Below are positions 55,007 through 64,000 of a stretch of 64,000 bases of DNA, in pieces (positions within the stretch are counted from its first letter, which is position 1; each line of letters starts with the position of its first letter). Made by a program: the position numbers and the translations under genes. The notes under the pieces are model-generated. The model had not been told where the DNA came from and searched no databases. It was given only the letters and a program-made list of their open reading frames with translations. Source of the DNA: Craspedostauros australis. Lineage: Eukaryota > Bacillariophyta > Bacillariophyceae > Mastogloiales > Achnanthaceae. Location: NCBI GenBank assembly GCA_026770025.1, contig JAMXDE010000009.1, positions 1,773,001 through 1,837,000 on the forward strand, in the 5' to 3' direction.

Positions 55007-58000
55007 TCACTCTTCTCGGTCCACTGCTGACCGGGGCTGGATGATATCTCCCTTGTGTCTGTCGTAGATCTCCTTCTTCGTGTTCTTGGTGAAGCCGTCA
55101 GCTATGTTGTCCTCTGAACGTACGAACCGGGCTCTAGCCTCTTTGTTCGCAATCAGCTCTCGGATGAAGTGATGTCGGATATCGATGTGTCTGGTTCTGG
55201 CCGATGTAGATGGGTTGGAAGCGATGAAGATTGCTCCCACGTTGTCAACCATCACGTCTGTCGGCCTGTGTATCTCCAACCCAATGTCACTCATCAATTG
55301 CGTCAGGAAGCGGATCTCCTTGCCTGCTTCCGACAGTGCAACGTACTCTGCCTCCGTTGAGCTCAGCGTCACGCTGCGTTGTGCCTTCGATCTCCAGATG
55401 ATAGGCACTCCTTGTAGTAGGACGAGGTGTCCTCCCACACTGATGCGATTGTCCTTGTCACCAGCGAACTCGCTGTCGGTATACACCACAATCTTCCATG
55501 CATCGTTCTCCAAGGGTTTCGGTCTCATCTTCAGACCGTACTCTCTCGTATCCGACACGAACTTCATGACTCTCAGCATCTCCTTGTATGCTGCGGCTGT
55601 TGGTCCGTCCAACACCTTGGTCAGTTCTCGCACTGCATTGGCGATGTCGGGTCGTGAGTGTTTCACCAGGTATAGCAGCATCCCCACTCCGCTTCGGTAG
55701 TTGCTGTGTCGCTGCTTGTCGACCTTTGGTGAGTCACTCTCTCTCTGGATGCCTTGTCCTGGCGTCCCTGGTGTACCGTATCGTTGCAGCTTCATCACAT
55801 CGCCCTTGAAAGTGCTGACGATGTTGTTGATGATGTGCGGTTGGTTCACCCAGCAATTGGTCTCGTCGTGGTTGAAGTTGATCTTGCAACTGAGATAGTC
55901 TTCGAGATCTTCCTCCACCTTGATACCGAATCGCTTTGCCTTGATGTCCCCCACGAGGTTCTTCAGCTCCTGTTCATCCCCGATGCACAGGCAGTCATCG
56001 ACGTAGGTTCCGATCAGTAGCATTCTCCCTTCCTGATTCCGAATCAGGAGGCATGGATCCACCTTGCTCTGTCTGAATCCCATTTCGATCAGGATGTCGA
56101 CCAGCTTCTTATTCCATTGCCTGGCGCTCTGCACGAGCCCATAGATCGTCTTCTTGAGCAGCAAGCATTCGTCGGCCTCGTGCCTCATGCCTTTCGGGCA
56201 TTGCATGTAGATCTCCTCTTCGAGATCCCCATGCAAGAACGCTGTCTCGAAGTCGATGATGATGCAGTCCATTCGAAGAAGCATCTTCATGGTTAGCATC
56301 ACTCGGTAGGTAGCGTCGTGGATCACCGGTGCATGGTGCGCTGAGAAGTCGACTCCTGCAATCTGGGAGTACCCACATGCAACCAGTCGGGCGCGGAACA
56401 CGCCGTTCCTCTTCTCCTTGAACACCCACTTGGTCTTCACGCATCGTCGATCGTCTGGCATCTCGCTCTTCTTGATCTTCTGCCATACTCCTCTTCTGGC
56501 CATGTCGGTGAACTCCTTGTTGATAGCTCCACGCCACTTCTCTCTCTTCTCGGGATCAGCATGATCCCAGCACTCCTCGAACGTCGTTGGATCCAACATC
56601 ACAGCCGTGTTGGCTTGTTCGGACCATTCACCATTCCGTTCGTTCTCAACTTCCTGACTCGCAGCGATGAAGTCGATAAGTCTCATCCTCCCTTGGGTAG
56701 TATCGATCATCATGCCGGCGACGTCCCTGTTGAACATCGACCCATCTGTGTGGAAGCTGGGCCCTCCAGTAGCCGCGGGGACTATCATCGTCTCCTGCGC
56801 AGTGTCGTAGCCATCCTCATCCCCTGATGCTGATGCTTCGCCTGCCTCCGATTCCGAATCCGATTCTGATTCTCGTTCCCTCTCCTCTTGGGGAATCGGT
56901 GAGTTGTTATAGCCAGCCAGGCTACTCACCATTCTTGGTACGCGCGCCAATGGTCTCATGGGAGTGCGTGCATTCGATTGCTCAGTAGCCAAATCGGTCT
57001 GCCCCGCACGGTCGTTGTCCCTTCCGGTTTCATCGTCCTTATCGTTGATCGATGGTTCTTCCCCTTGGGTAGGTAGCAAATCATCTTGCTCGTGAGCGGT
57101 GTCGTCTGTGTCTCTTGTTGTGTGTCCGGCTCTTCCGCTCCTCTCTGCGACGCCGATCTTCGCACTCCTTGCGATGTTCGAGCTTCGCCCCCAAGTCACT
57201 CTCTTTCTCTGGAATGCATCTCCAGTGTCAGAGTCGTCGTCTTCCAGATCATGCATCATCGATCTGTTGGCGTTCTCAACACCCTTGAACTGCCCATACG
57301 ACTGGTTCATCCATGTCACGTCTCGTGTGATTAGGATCCTTGCCGTTGCGAGGTTCATCATTCGGTATACACCGCTCGCATGTGATTGTCCGTATCCGAC
57401 GAACATAGCAGGCTTGGACCGGTCGTCCAGTTTTGCCTTGATCACTCGGCCTCCGATGAACACCATGCCAATCTCGCCAAACAAACGCAGTCCGTCCACG
57501 TATGTGGGTGTCTGCCCATTGAATAGCACGCAAGCCGGTTCTCTCGACTTCGTTCCAATGATGTTCTCGAGTTGCGTTGCTGTTCTTGCTGCTTCAGCCC
57601 ATAGCTTTCCTCGTAGGTGCTTTGGTAGGTGGGTCTGATTGAGCATCGCCCTGACCTTTCCGTATAGCACAGCGAACTTTCGTTCCACGCGACCATTCTG
57701 CTGTGGAGTTGAAGCTGCCGTGTATTCGAACGTCGGGCCGAATCCTTCCTTGAGTAGCTGCGCCTCTGCGCTGTAGTTCTCGCCTGCGTTGTCACATCTG
57801 ATATTCTTGACAGTCACGTTCTGATTCGCCTTGAGCCATCTCAAGAGCGACATCATCCTCGATCCCACTTCACTCTTCTCTTTGATGAAGTAGCTCCAGC
57901 AGTAGTCGCTGTAGTCGTCGATGATCAGGAGCCAGAATTTTCCGCGACCAAAACTGTACGTCTGGACACTGGAGGTATCCATGAACAGCCGTTCGCCAAC

Positions 58001-60880
58001 TCTGCTCGCCTTCGCCTGTGACATCTTCGACAAACATTTTTGTCGAGATTTGCCGATAGCACAGTCCTCACATGGATTCATTCGTCCTATGACATTCCAT
58101 CCGTATCGCGCAGCAGTGCGCGAGATAGTGTAAGTGTCAACGTGGCCTAACATTTTATGGATTTGATTGATGTCGACCGCCTTGCCGGTGGACACACCAA
58201 TGTTTGCCATCTCATGTTCGGCTGGGACCGCCACCATGTTCACGCCGGAAACGAATCCGCTGTGAGTCGCCATGATGCGGTCGAAACGGATGCGCAGTCC
58301 GTTCTTCTCGAGAGCCATCACCACACCCTTGTTGCTGATGTCGAATCCGCTTTCGAGTGCCTTCGTGATGCTCAGGAGGTTGACCCAAAGCTTGGGGACG
58401 AACTTGACCGCCTTGAGGATGATGATGACCTCCGAGCCATCCTTCTGCATCACCTTCATGCGTTTGTCGCCCACCTTCGTTGCTTTGAGGTAGCGTCCGC
58501 TTCCCACCTTGACTGCAAAGCTCGCGAGGCGCACATTCGTCATACCCTCGTCGCAGTTAGTGAGGTGGCAGGATGCCCCCGAGTCGCCAAGCCAGGTGTT
58601 TGCCTCGTGGCGATCTGGCGCGATGGTCTTCTTGCGTTCGCCGGCGTCGTACATGTCGCCGATCACCATGGCTAGCTCATGCGCATGGTTGTACCCGTAG
58701 ATGGGCAACTCGTCGAACATGTGCCCGTCCCGCACACCGTTGTTGGAAGGATGATGGATCCAGAGCAGGCGATCTGCGGCCATGGCGCTCATACGCGAGA
58801 TCAGGTTCTTCGGGAGTGGCGGGAGACGATTCTCCTCAAGCAAATCGTTGATGTCGATTGCCTTGCTCGCCACGTCGTATGCTCCGATCACCCCGATGGT
58901 CATCAGCATGAAGTACACACTCCGCACTTCCATGCGGTTCTCGTCGATGCCTTGGTATGCCTCCATCGCGTCATAGCAGATGAGCGAGAGGTCGGAGCGA
59001 ACATCATTCGCAGGCATCACGTTGGACAGCGAGCATCTCACCGCATAGGGAGGGTTGTCGCTTCCAAGGATTTGGCGGCGTTGGAGCTTCTCGGCTGGTG
59101 TCACAGGCACGTCTCCCTTTGGTCCTCCTGGGATGAGGATCAAGAATGGGCAGAACGGACAGTCAACACACCACGAGAACAAAGGCCCTTTGGTCAGGCA
59201 CAGTGGGCACCATGCGTTGTCGTTGTCGCGCCGAGACGCAGTCTCGATCAATCCGTCCAAGTAGGAGCGGATGGGGCGCACGTTGTAGACCGGCTCTGGT
59301 CGCCTTGCTGGGGCCGTCGCGTGGAGGTCGATGCCGGGCATCGCGATCTCGTTGCTTTCGGTTTTGTCAGCTTCGCTCTCATCAGACGAGAACAAGTTGT
59401 CGCTCATCATGCGATCCGCGTCGACTTGCGGTCCGTAGTAACCGTAGTCGTTCGGGCTGCGGATCCCAACCACTTCGATCGATCCCTCGTCGTTGTCGTT
59501 GTTGGTTCCGTTGTAGAACCCTGCAGCCAAGTCTCCGTCGACGACCATGAGAGCCATGTCCTCCATGAGGTTTTCGATGTTGCTCTCCGTGTCGTGGATG
59601 CGTGTTGTCACGATTTCGTGGTCGGTGAGAATTTGTTTTTCGCTCACATTTTTGGTGTTGCGCGCGATTTCTCCGTCCTCCGCGATTTCGTGACACAACA
59701 TCACATCATCGACGCTGACCAGCGCGACGTCGTCCATGCCGTCCATCCCGTCGGTAGCCACATTGGCTGAATCTGCGTCCTTCATCGCAGCTCTCAACTT
59801 GAAGCATTGCACGATCTTGTGGCCTGTCTTGCCACAGAACTTGCACTTGCCGTTGAAGCCTCCGGCGCTGAAGTTGCCGTTGTTGCGGTTGCCATTGCCG
59901 CGGTTGCCGTTCTTCTTGGCGCCACCGCCTTGCTTGCCGTTGCCGCTCTTGGTTGGGGAGCGACAGTCCGCCTTCTTGTGCCCGTAGACGCCACAGTTGC
60001 GACAGTTGCCCTTGAACCCGCCGATCGCGGCCAAGGCCATCTCTTCCTTGCCATGGTTGCCTCCTTCGCGCTTAGAACCATGTTTGGTATGGTGGCGGTC
60101 GTAGGTGAGGCACACGGCCTCGCGGATGTCTTCAACTGTCATCTTGTCTTCTTTGCCTGCAAATTTGAGCTCTATGAGCTTCACGTCCATCTCGTAGTCT
60201 CTCCCGAGAGCGTTGAGCACAAGCATGTTGTATTGCTCGGCGTCCATCTTCACGCCAGCACTCTCCAAACGGTTGCGGAGCACCTCCATGTCGGTGAGGA
60301 ACGAATCAGGGCGCTCGCCCTTCTTCAACCGCATTCCGTTGAGTTGAGCCAACAACTGCGCCTTCACTGGTGCAGTACGTTGCTCGTAGATGCGCTCGAG
60401 CGCCTTCCACGCCTTGCGTGGGTCACCTGCCTCGTAGGTACCGCTCTTGCATCCCAGCACAGCCATGAAGGCAACATTGCCTTCCGGAGTTTCATGGTTA
60501 ATCGCCATGGTCAGTTCTTCAAACGCGTACTTCGCCAACGCCTTACGGTACTCAGCCTTCTCCTTGTAGGACATGACTGATACCTTCTTGGGTTCCCCCG
60601 TACCCGAGTCTCCGCCCGTCGTCGGGGCAAGACCGGATGGTCCAAGAGGTTCATCCTTCACCACCACGGCATCCGCAGCTTGGAGGTAAAAGTTCCCGTA
60701 GCCCTTGCGTTCAGCGCGGGTGAGGAACTTAGCGCTCCATGCATTCCAGTTGGACTTCTTTCCGTCGAACACGATGGGGTAACGATCGGACTTGCCAAAG
60801 AGGGAGCTCATGATGATGGTGGTGGTAAGGGTGATGGCGAGTGTTGCTGTGCTGATGGTAGTAGAAACGTAGGATTTCAA
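55007..60880 (-). CDS. Element E Gag-Pol polyprotein, 1957 aa
   Basis: One frame for Gag and Pol. The true start may be the internal MSSLFGKSDRYP at 60811, which aligns with the likely start of element D. UBN2-type Gag core is at about 130-270, with CCHC knuckles near 292-306 (CRNCGVYGHKKADC) and 344-358 (CKFCGKTGHKIVQC). About 400 unassigned residues follow, including CPLCLTKGPLFSWCVDC, a possible zinc ribbon. Protease DSGASCH is near 767. The integrase has HHCC (HKMLGH..CEDC) and catalytic MDTSSV, DNAGEN and NGRVERK. Reverse transcriptase has FLHGDLEEEIYM and GTYVDDCLC near 1626. RNase H has YTDSEFAGDK near 1800 and LSSTEAEYVALSE. Family: Copia, diatom type. Confidence 0.93.
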   Translation of the reverse strand: MKSYVSTTISTATLAITLTTTIIMSSLFGKSDRYPIVFDGKKSNWNAWSAKFLTRAERKGYGNFYLQAADAVVVKDEPLGPSGLAPTTGGDSGTGEPKKVSVMSYKEKAEYRKALAKYAFEELTMAINHETPEGNVAFMAVLGCKSGTYEAGDPRKAWKALERIYEQRTAPVKAQLLAQLNGMRLKKGERPDSFLTDMEVLRNRLESAGVKMDAEQYNMLVLNALGRDYEMDVKLIELKFAGKEDKMTVEDIREAVCLTYDRHHTKHGSKREGGNHGKEEMALAAIGGFKGNCRNCGVYGHKKADCRSPTKSGNGKQGGGAKKNGNRGNGNRNNGNFSAGGFNGKCKFCGKTGHKIVQCFKLRAAMKDADSANVATDGMDGMDDVALVSVDDVMLCHEIAEDGEIARNTKNVSEKQILTDHEIVTTRIHDTESNIENLMEDMALMVVDGDLAAGFYNGTNNDNDEGSIEVVGIRSPNDYGYYGPQVDADRMMSDNLFSSDESEADKTESNEIAMPGIDLHATAPARRPEPVYNVRPIRSYLDGLIETASRRDNDNAWCPLCLTKGPLFSWCVDCPFCPFLILIPGGPKGDVPVTPAEKLQRRQILGSDNPPYAVRCSLSNVMPANDVRSDLSLICYDAMEAYQGIDENRMEVRSVYFMLMTIGVIGAYDVASKAIDINDLLEENRLPPLPKNLISRMSAMAADRLLWIHHPSNNGVRDGHMFDELPIYGYNHAHELAMVIGDMYDAGERKKTIAPDRHEANTWLGDSGASCHLTNCDEGMTNVRLASFAVKVGSGRYLKATKVGDKRMKVMQKDGSEVIIILKAVKFVPKLWVNLLSITKALESGFDISNKGVVMALEKNGLRIRFDRIMATHSGFVSGVNMVAVPAEHEMANIGVSTGKAVDINQIHKMLGHVDTYTISRTAARYGWNVIGRMNPCEDCAIGKSRQKCLSKMSQAKASRVGERLFMDTSSVQTYSFGRGKFWLLIIDDYSDYCWSYFIKEKSEVGSRMMSLLRWLKANQNVTVKNIRCDNAGENYSAEAQLLKEGFGPTFEYTAASTPQQNGRVERKFAVLYGKVRAMLNQTHLPKHLRGKLWAEAARTATQLENIIGTKSREPACVLFNGQTPTYVDGLRLFGEIGMVFIGGRVIKAKLDDRSKPAMFVGYGQSHASGVYRMMNLATARILITRDVTWMNQSYGQFKGVENANRSMMHDLEDDDSDTGDAFQRKRVTWGRSSNIARSAKIGVAERSGRAGHTTRDTDDTAHEQDDLLPTQGEEPSINDKDDETGRDNDRAGQTDLATEQSNARTPMRPLARVPRMVSSLAGYNNSPIPQEERERESESDSESEAGEASASGDEDGYDTAQETMIVPAATGGPSFHTDGSMFNRDVAGMMIDTTQGRMRLIDFIAASQEVENERNGEWSEQANTAVMLDPTTFEECWDHADPEKREKWRGAINKEFTDMARRGVWQKIKKSEMPDDRRCVKTKWVFKEKRNGVFRARLVACGYSQIAGVDFSAHHAPVIHDATYRVMLTMKMLLRMDCIIIDFETAFLHGDLEEEIYMQCPKGMRHEADECLLLKKTIYGLVQSARQWNKKLVDILIEMGFRQSKVDPCLLIRNQEGRMLLIGTYVDDCLCIGDEQELKNLVGDIKAKRFGIKVEEDLEDYLSCKINFNHDETNCWVNQPHIINNIVSTFKGDVMKLQRYGTPGTPGQGIQRESDSPKVDKQRHSNYRSGVGMLLYLVKHSRPDIANAVRELTKVLDGPTAAAYKEMLRVMKFVSDTREYGLKMRPKPLENDAWKIVVYTDSEFAGDKDNRISVGGHLVLLQGVPIIWRSKAQRSVTLSSTEAEYVALSEAGKEIRFLTQLMSDIGLEIHRPTDVMVDNVGAIFIASNPSTSARTRHIDIRHHFIRELIANKEARARFVRSEDNIADGFTKNTKKEIYDRHKGDIIQPRSAVDREE

Positions 60881-60898
60881 TCGTAACGTTTCGAAACG

Positions 60899-61692
60899 TG
60901 TTGGAAATCCGGGGTTATAGATATAGTCTAATGCTTATTAAACTGTACCGTTTTAGAACTGTGAGAATAACACACTCATTTCTCAAAAATCGTCAACTCG
61001 TTTGCCCATGATGATGTTGATGGCCTCCTGTAGTTGCCCCTCACAATCATCATTGCAGTCTCTCTCTGTCATGCTCATTTCATTGCTCATGACATGTACA
61101 TTTCACCATGCTCGTCCTGCTGAGATATCGGTCTACACTCCTGAGGTGCATGCATGCTGATGCTTGATTCATTCTCTTCTCATCAGGCATCCATCACTCA
61201 TTCAGTACACTCTTCTGTGTTGTTCACTCACTCCTCTCACATGCTCACCGACAATCACACTTGCTCAGAACATGGAGTTCTGGCACGATCAGTCCAGTCC
61301 TTCGATGTTGTTCCAGTCCGCTCTTTGTTCTCCTTCGCTGGATCTCTATCGGTCACGTAATCATGTTCTGGGTTCCGAGCGATTCAGTCCGTGATTGCGT
61401 CCTTGCATAGATGTTTCAAGTTAACCGGTCAACCCTCATGCTTGGAACACTTCGGTGTTCCAGTCTCCTTTTTACATCCATCGTTCGCCATACCAGTTCG
61501 TCAATCCACTCAAACCATGTCTCACGATTAGTCCGTCCGTCGTCCGTCATACTCTTGACACACAGAGGAGGAGGTCCACAATAGACTTGGGAGCGTGTCC
61601 GACTTTGATAGATCGGTGAGTCTAATTTTGGTATTATGGGAGGTGCGGCAATCTAGGATAACACGACATAGTCGCACCCTCGATTCCTGACA
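60899..61692 (-). repeat. 5' LTR of element E
   Basis: 794 bp copy. The palindrome CGTTTCGAAACG (60887-60898) lies directly inside it at the expected primer-binding position. Confidence 0.93.
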
Positions 61693-61698
61693 ATTATA

Positions 61699-62036
61699 GT
61701 GATTATCTCTGACTGTGCAAAGGCTGTGAACATGGGAGTGTGCTGCTGCACCGTCCGTCTTGGGACCGTATACCAACAGTTTTGATTAACAAAAGCAGAA
61801 CACACAGCAACATCGAGTGCCTCGACGGACGCGGCCGAGGGCACGTGAGTCTCAAGAGAAATCGTTTGAAATGAGCTTAATCGAAGTAGTCGTTATTTTC
61901 TCAAATACTGGACTGGTGAATCCACTTACGGTAAGTGGATTCACGAGTCCACTTATTTTTCTATTTCGTGCACAGGGGTCGTAAGTGGACTCACCAGTCC
62001 ACTTACGAAAACGCCCACACAAAAAATTCCTTACGG
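61699..62036. other. Spacer with palindrome cluster
   Basis: No gene is supported. It contains a perfect 29-base palindrome at 61916-61944 with a one-base centre (arms GTGAATCCACTTAC). A larger inverted pair of 21 bases, 61910-61930 and 61980-62000, has one mismatch. The word TCCACTTA or its complement occurs about five times in 100 bases. Confidence 0.75.
61910..62007. repeat. Compound inverted repeat
   Basis: Nested inverted repeats built from a TCCACTTACG core, able to form a hairpin or cruciform. It may be a very small transposon relic or a structured RNA element, or an element of another kind; no protein or known RNA family was recognised. Confidence 0.7.
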
Positions 62037-63929
62037 ATATGATGCTGATGTTATGTTTCTCGTTCGTCAGGTTACGGCTTCTTGAACGGATCATCACGGA
62101 ATGGTTCGAACTCCTCGCGATTGCGGATAAAGATGGCCGCGTCGCGGATGTAGCTCATCATGATGGGCAAAATGATGAAGGAGGAGTACGTCGGGGCAAA
62201 CAGACCGTCGCATTGTCCCAGGAGGATCATGTCCGCCATCGCTTCGGCCATCTTGTCGTTTTTCTCGTCCGGCGTGAGGATAGCACTCGTGTTGCTCTTG
62301 GAATCTCCGAACCAAACGCCCGATTCTGGCAACCGCTTCGCCGTCTCCGATGTATCCACCTCGGGCATGATGACCTTCCATCCCGTTGGCACGTTGTTCT
62401 GGAACCAGCCTTGGATGTTGGGATCGTCACCAGCAACGAAAAGGCTGACGCCGCCCTCCGTCTTCTCGCTGTTCGCCTTGTCCTTTGAGAACTTGATCAT
62501 CTCCTCCAACACCATTCCCATCATGGCATCTTTATTGTTGACGTGGCGCCATTTTCTGCCTTCCCAGTGGCCTGTCTCGCCGTTCCCCAGACGAAAGTGC
62601 GCGCACATGTGCAGCGGTTGCACCTGCTTCTGCACAGGCACGAGCTTGTCGGTGACGATCGGTTTGAGGTTGTTCATCATGTGCTGCAGCACTGTTCCGG
62701 ATTCCAGATTCGTCATGAGGATCCGCTGAGACAACTCAAACGAGCTATACACGCTAGATAGGTCGCCTCTGCCCGCCGGGAAGTTGTGAGTGCGCTCGAC
62801 GCCATCGAAGTTCCAGGGGAGACCGTTGACGAAGTTCTCTTGCGGTCTGGGTTTTGTGTTGATGCGCCGTCTCAGTGCTCTCTCGCACTGGACGTACGGG
62901 GTCTCCTCAAAGAATGCACTCCATGGCGTGTCGCCCCAGTACACGATTGCTCGACGTTGATGACGCAGAGCGTACGCCAATCCCGGTATCGTCCGGGACA
63001 GGCGATGTCCCAGACCGCAGCAGCCGCCCGTGCCGACTTGCTTCAAGGGTTCAGTGAAGTCCAATGTGCTGTTGTACTGGAATTGGCGCTCGTGGATTGA
63101 AGGAATCTTCGGGTTGCCGGTGAGGAGGACGCCGCCCAGCTTCGCTCTGCGGCTGAATTGGGGTGCCTTTTTCGCCACAGCAGCTGTGGCCTTGGGCGTG
63201 GTCGCGGTTGTGGTTCCATCGACGCAAGGACGAAGGCCAGAGGACTGGGCGATCTCCTTGAGCAAGGCGAGGGTTTCATCGATCTTTGCCATGTCAGCGG
63301 GGTCGATCTTGACGGGCTGCGGCTCCGTGACTGGCAGGTCCTGCGGTGTTGGTAGCAGCTGCGGCGACGCGAAGGAGGTGGTCATCGTAACCAAGAAAGA
63401 TGAGAGCATGCTCAGCAATCCCAGTGTCACCATGACGATCATGAGGATGGATCCTCTGCCATGGTTTCGGATTCGGCGATCAACTTGTGCAAACATCGTC
63501 GGCCGCTTTGCTTTTCTATACTTTATTGCATGTGGATCCTTCGACGACAACGGTGCGATGGGGTGCTCAAATTGGGCACGATGACGTCCTCTGCGTTGCG
63601 GTCGGTTGCGGAGAGTGAAAATGACAAACAGCGATGATGGGTGGAATTGTGTTCCTGTTGGGGAAGACGCCTCTATCCACACTGTCGCCGAAAATGCCAT
63701 GTGTACTACTTTAGTCCCATGTTCCTCACGATGTACCGTGTTGTAGAAAAAACGTGATTTGCCTTCCAAATCCCAAAATAAGTTGCTTTTTTGGACTACT
63801 TCGAGTAACACATCCATTGGTGATTTCCAAAAAAGCTCACGATGCAGCGCGGCGTCATTGGTCATGTCTCAGGGGTTCCTTTCCATGCACCTCACTTGCT
63901 TTCTCGACGTCGTGGGATCTGGGGTAATA
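62037..63929. repeat. Duplicated host segment, copy 2
   Basis: Direct copy of 39364-41007 plus 42599-42843 at about 99%. At the site where copy 1 has 1591 extra bases (41008-42598), this copy has only ACTG (63681-63684). Sequence after 63929 no longer matches copy 1. Confidence 0.85.
62072..63496 (-). CDS. Type II membrane glycosyltransferase-like protein, copy 2
   Basis: Single exon, 474 residues from MFAQVDRR at 63496, the same length as the gene at 39399-40823. The frame stays open upstream, but those codons correspond to non-coding sequence in copy 1, so the internal ATG is preferred. It has the same signal anchor, stem, GTGGCCGLGHRLSRTIPGLA, MCAHFRLGNGE and GQCDGLFAPTYSSF blocks. The copies differ by a handful of residues, for example Asp/Gly in the LxGVLL segment, Gln/Arg in the RxRINTK segment and Asn/His in ETGxWEG. 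Both look functional. The upstream region here lacks the TIR element, so expression may differ. Confidence 0.7.
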   Translation of the reverse strand: MFAQVDRRIRNHGRGSILMIVMVTLGLLSMLSSFLVTMTTSFASPQLLPTPQDLPVTEPQPVKIDPADMAKIDETLALLKEIAQSSGLRPCVDGTTTATTPKATAAVAKKAPQFSRRAKLGGVLLTGNPKIPSIHERQFQYNSTLDFTEPLKQVGTGGCCGLGHRLSRTIPGLAYALRHQRRAIVYWGDTPWSAFFEETPYVQCERALRRRINTKPRPQENFVNGLPWNFDGVERTHNFPAGRGDLSSVYSSFELSQRILMTNLESGTVLQHMMNNLKPIVTDKLVPVQKQVQPLHMCAHFRLGNGETGHWEGRKWRHVNNKDAMMGMVLEEMIKFSKDKANSEKTEGGVSLFVAGDDPNIQGWFQNNVPTGWKVIMPEVDTSETAKRLPESGVWFGDSKSNTSAILTPDEKNDKMAEAMADMILLGQCDGLFAPTYSSFIILPIMMSYIRDAAIFIRNREEFEPFRDDPFKKP

Positions 63930-64000
63930 GTTGCAATATACCATGATGTCACTGAAAAATTGCTGAAAATTGGTATTTTCCCTTCATGTCCCCATTGACC
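63497..64000. other. Upstream of copy 2 to window end
   Basis: Bases 63497-63929 match the upstream part of copy 1 and should hold the promoter. The last 70 bases are AT-rich and unique in this window. No further gene is seen. Confidence 0.45.

Larger units (their letters stand above)
54142..61692 (-). mobile_element. Copia element E, looks whole and young
   Basis: Ty1/Copia element, 7551 bp, minus strand, with 794-bp LTRs at 54142-54935 (3') and 60899-61692 (5') that appear identical by eye. A 6-bp target-site duplication ATTATA lies at 54136-54141 and 61693-61698. The purine tract GGAAGGG is directly before the 3' LTR. One open frame of 1957 codons spans the interior. Identical LTRs, duplication and open frame point to very recent insertion. 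Confidence 0.94.

Noticed and set aside
1-64000. CRISPR arrays, rRNA operons, riboswitches, bacterial operons
   Set aside because: The sequence is eukaryotic nuclear in character; direct repeats seen are LTRs or short tandem arrays without CRISPR spacing.

Overview
The window looks like nuclear DNA of a stramenopile alga, most likely a diatom. The reasons are a eukaryotic ORC2 gene, short GT..AG introns, a plastid pre-sequence with an alanine-phenylalanine cleavage motif like the diatom ASAFAP type, and a dense set of Ty1/Copia elements of the kind described from diatoms (CoDi-like). No rRNA, tRNA or CRISPR was recognised. Species cannot be named from sequence alone.

Region 1 (1-10.3 kb) is a compact host gene island. 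It holds a three-exon membrane-anchored SGNH-hydrolase-like gene (+), a single-exon ORC2 gene (-), a two-exon secreted or membrane protein of unknown function (+), and a three-exon plastid-targeted FAD amine-oxidase-like gene (+). The first two converge, and ORC2 and the third diverge from a shared 0.74 kb spacer.

Region 2 (10.3-38.55 kb) is a three-level nest of Copia elements. Element F (-, 10302-38553, LTRs about 2% apart, coding region broken) carries element A (+, 11982-28393, LTRs almost identical). A in turn carries element B (-, 14928-22889, LTRs almost identical). A and F share a primer-binding site that matches the anticodon arm of a tRNA-Asn(GUU), pointing to half-tRNA priming. F has an unusually long extension after RNase H.

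Region 3 (38.55-43.2 kb) holds a host gene for a type II membrane, glycosyltransferase-like protein (copy 1). A 1.53 kb TIR element with TA target sites sits about 0.2 kb upstream of it. A fragment of an LTR with 22-bp tandem repeats follows.

Region 4 (43.2-61.7 kb) holds element C (+, whole open reading frame of 2063 codons, close relative of B but inverted to it), a fragment of element D (-), and element E (-, whole 1957-codon frame, identical-looking LTRs, clear target-site duplication). C has unlike flanks and diverged LTRs, so it may be a recombinant.

Region 5 (61.7-64 kb) holds a cluster of palindromes and a second copy of the region 3 gene, without the TIR element.

Two Copia lineages are therefore present. 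A/F lack Gag zinc knuckles and the integrase HHCC domain and use the tRNA-Asn half. B/C and D/E have two CCHC knuckles, an HHCC integrase, about 400 unassigned residues before the protease, and a CGTTTnnAAACG palindrome where the primer-binding site should be. Host genes are limited to the two ends and the 39-41 kb island.
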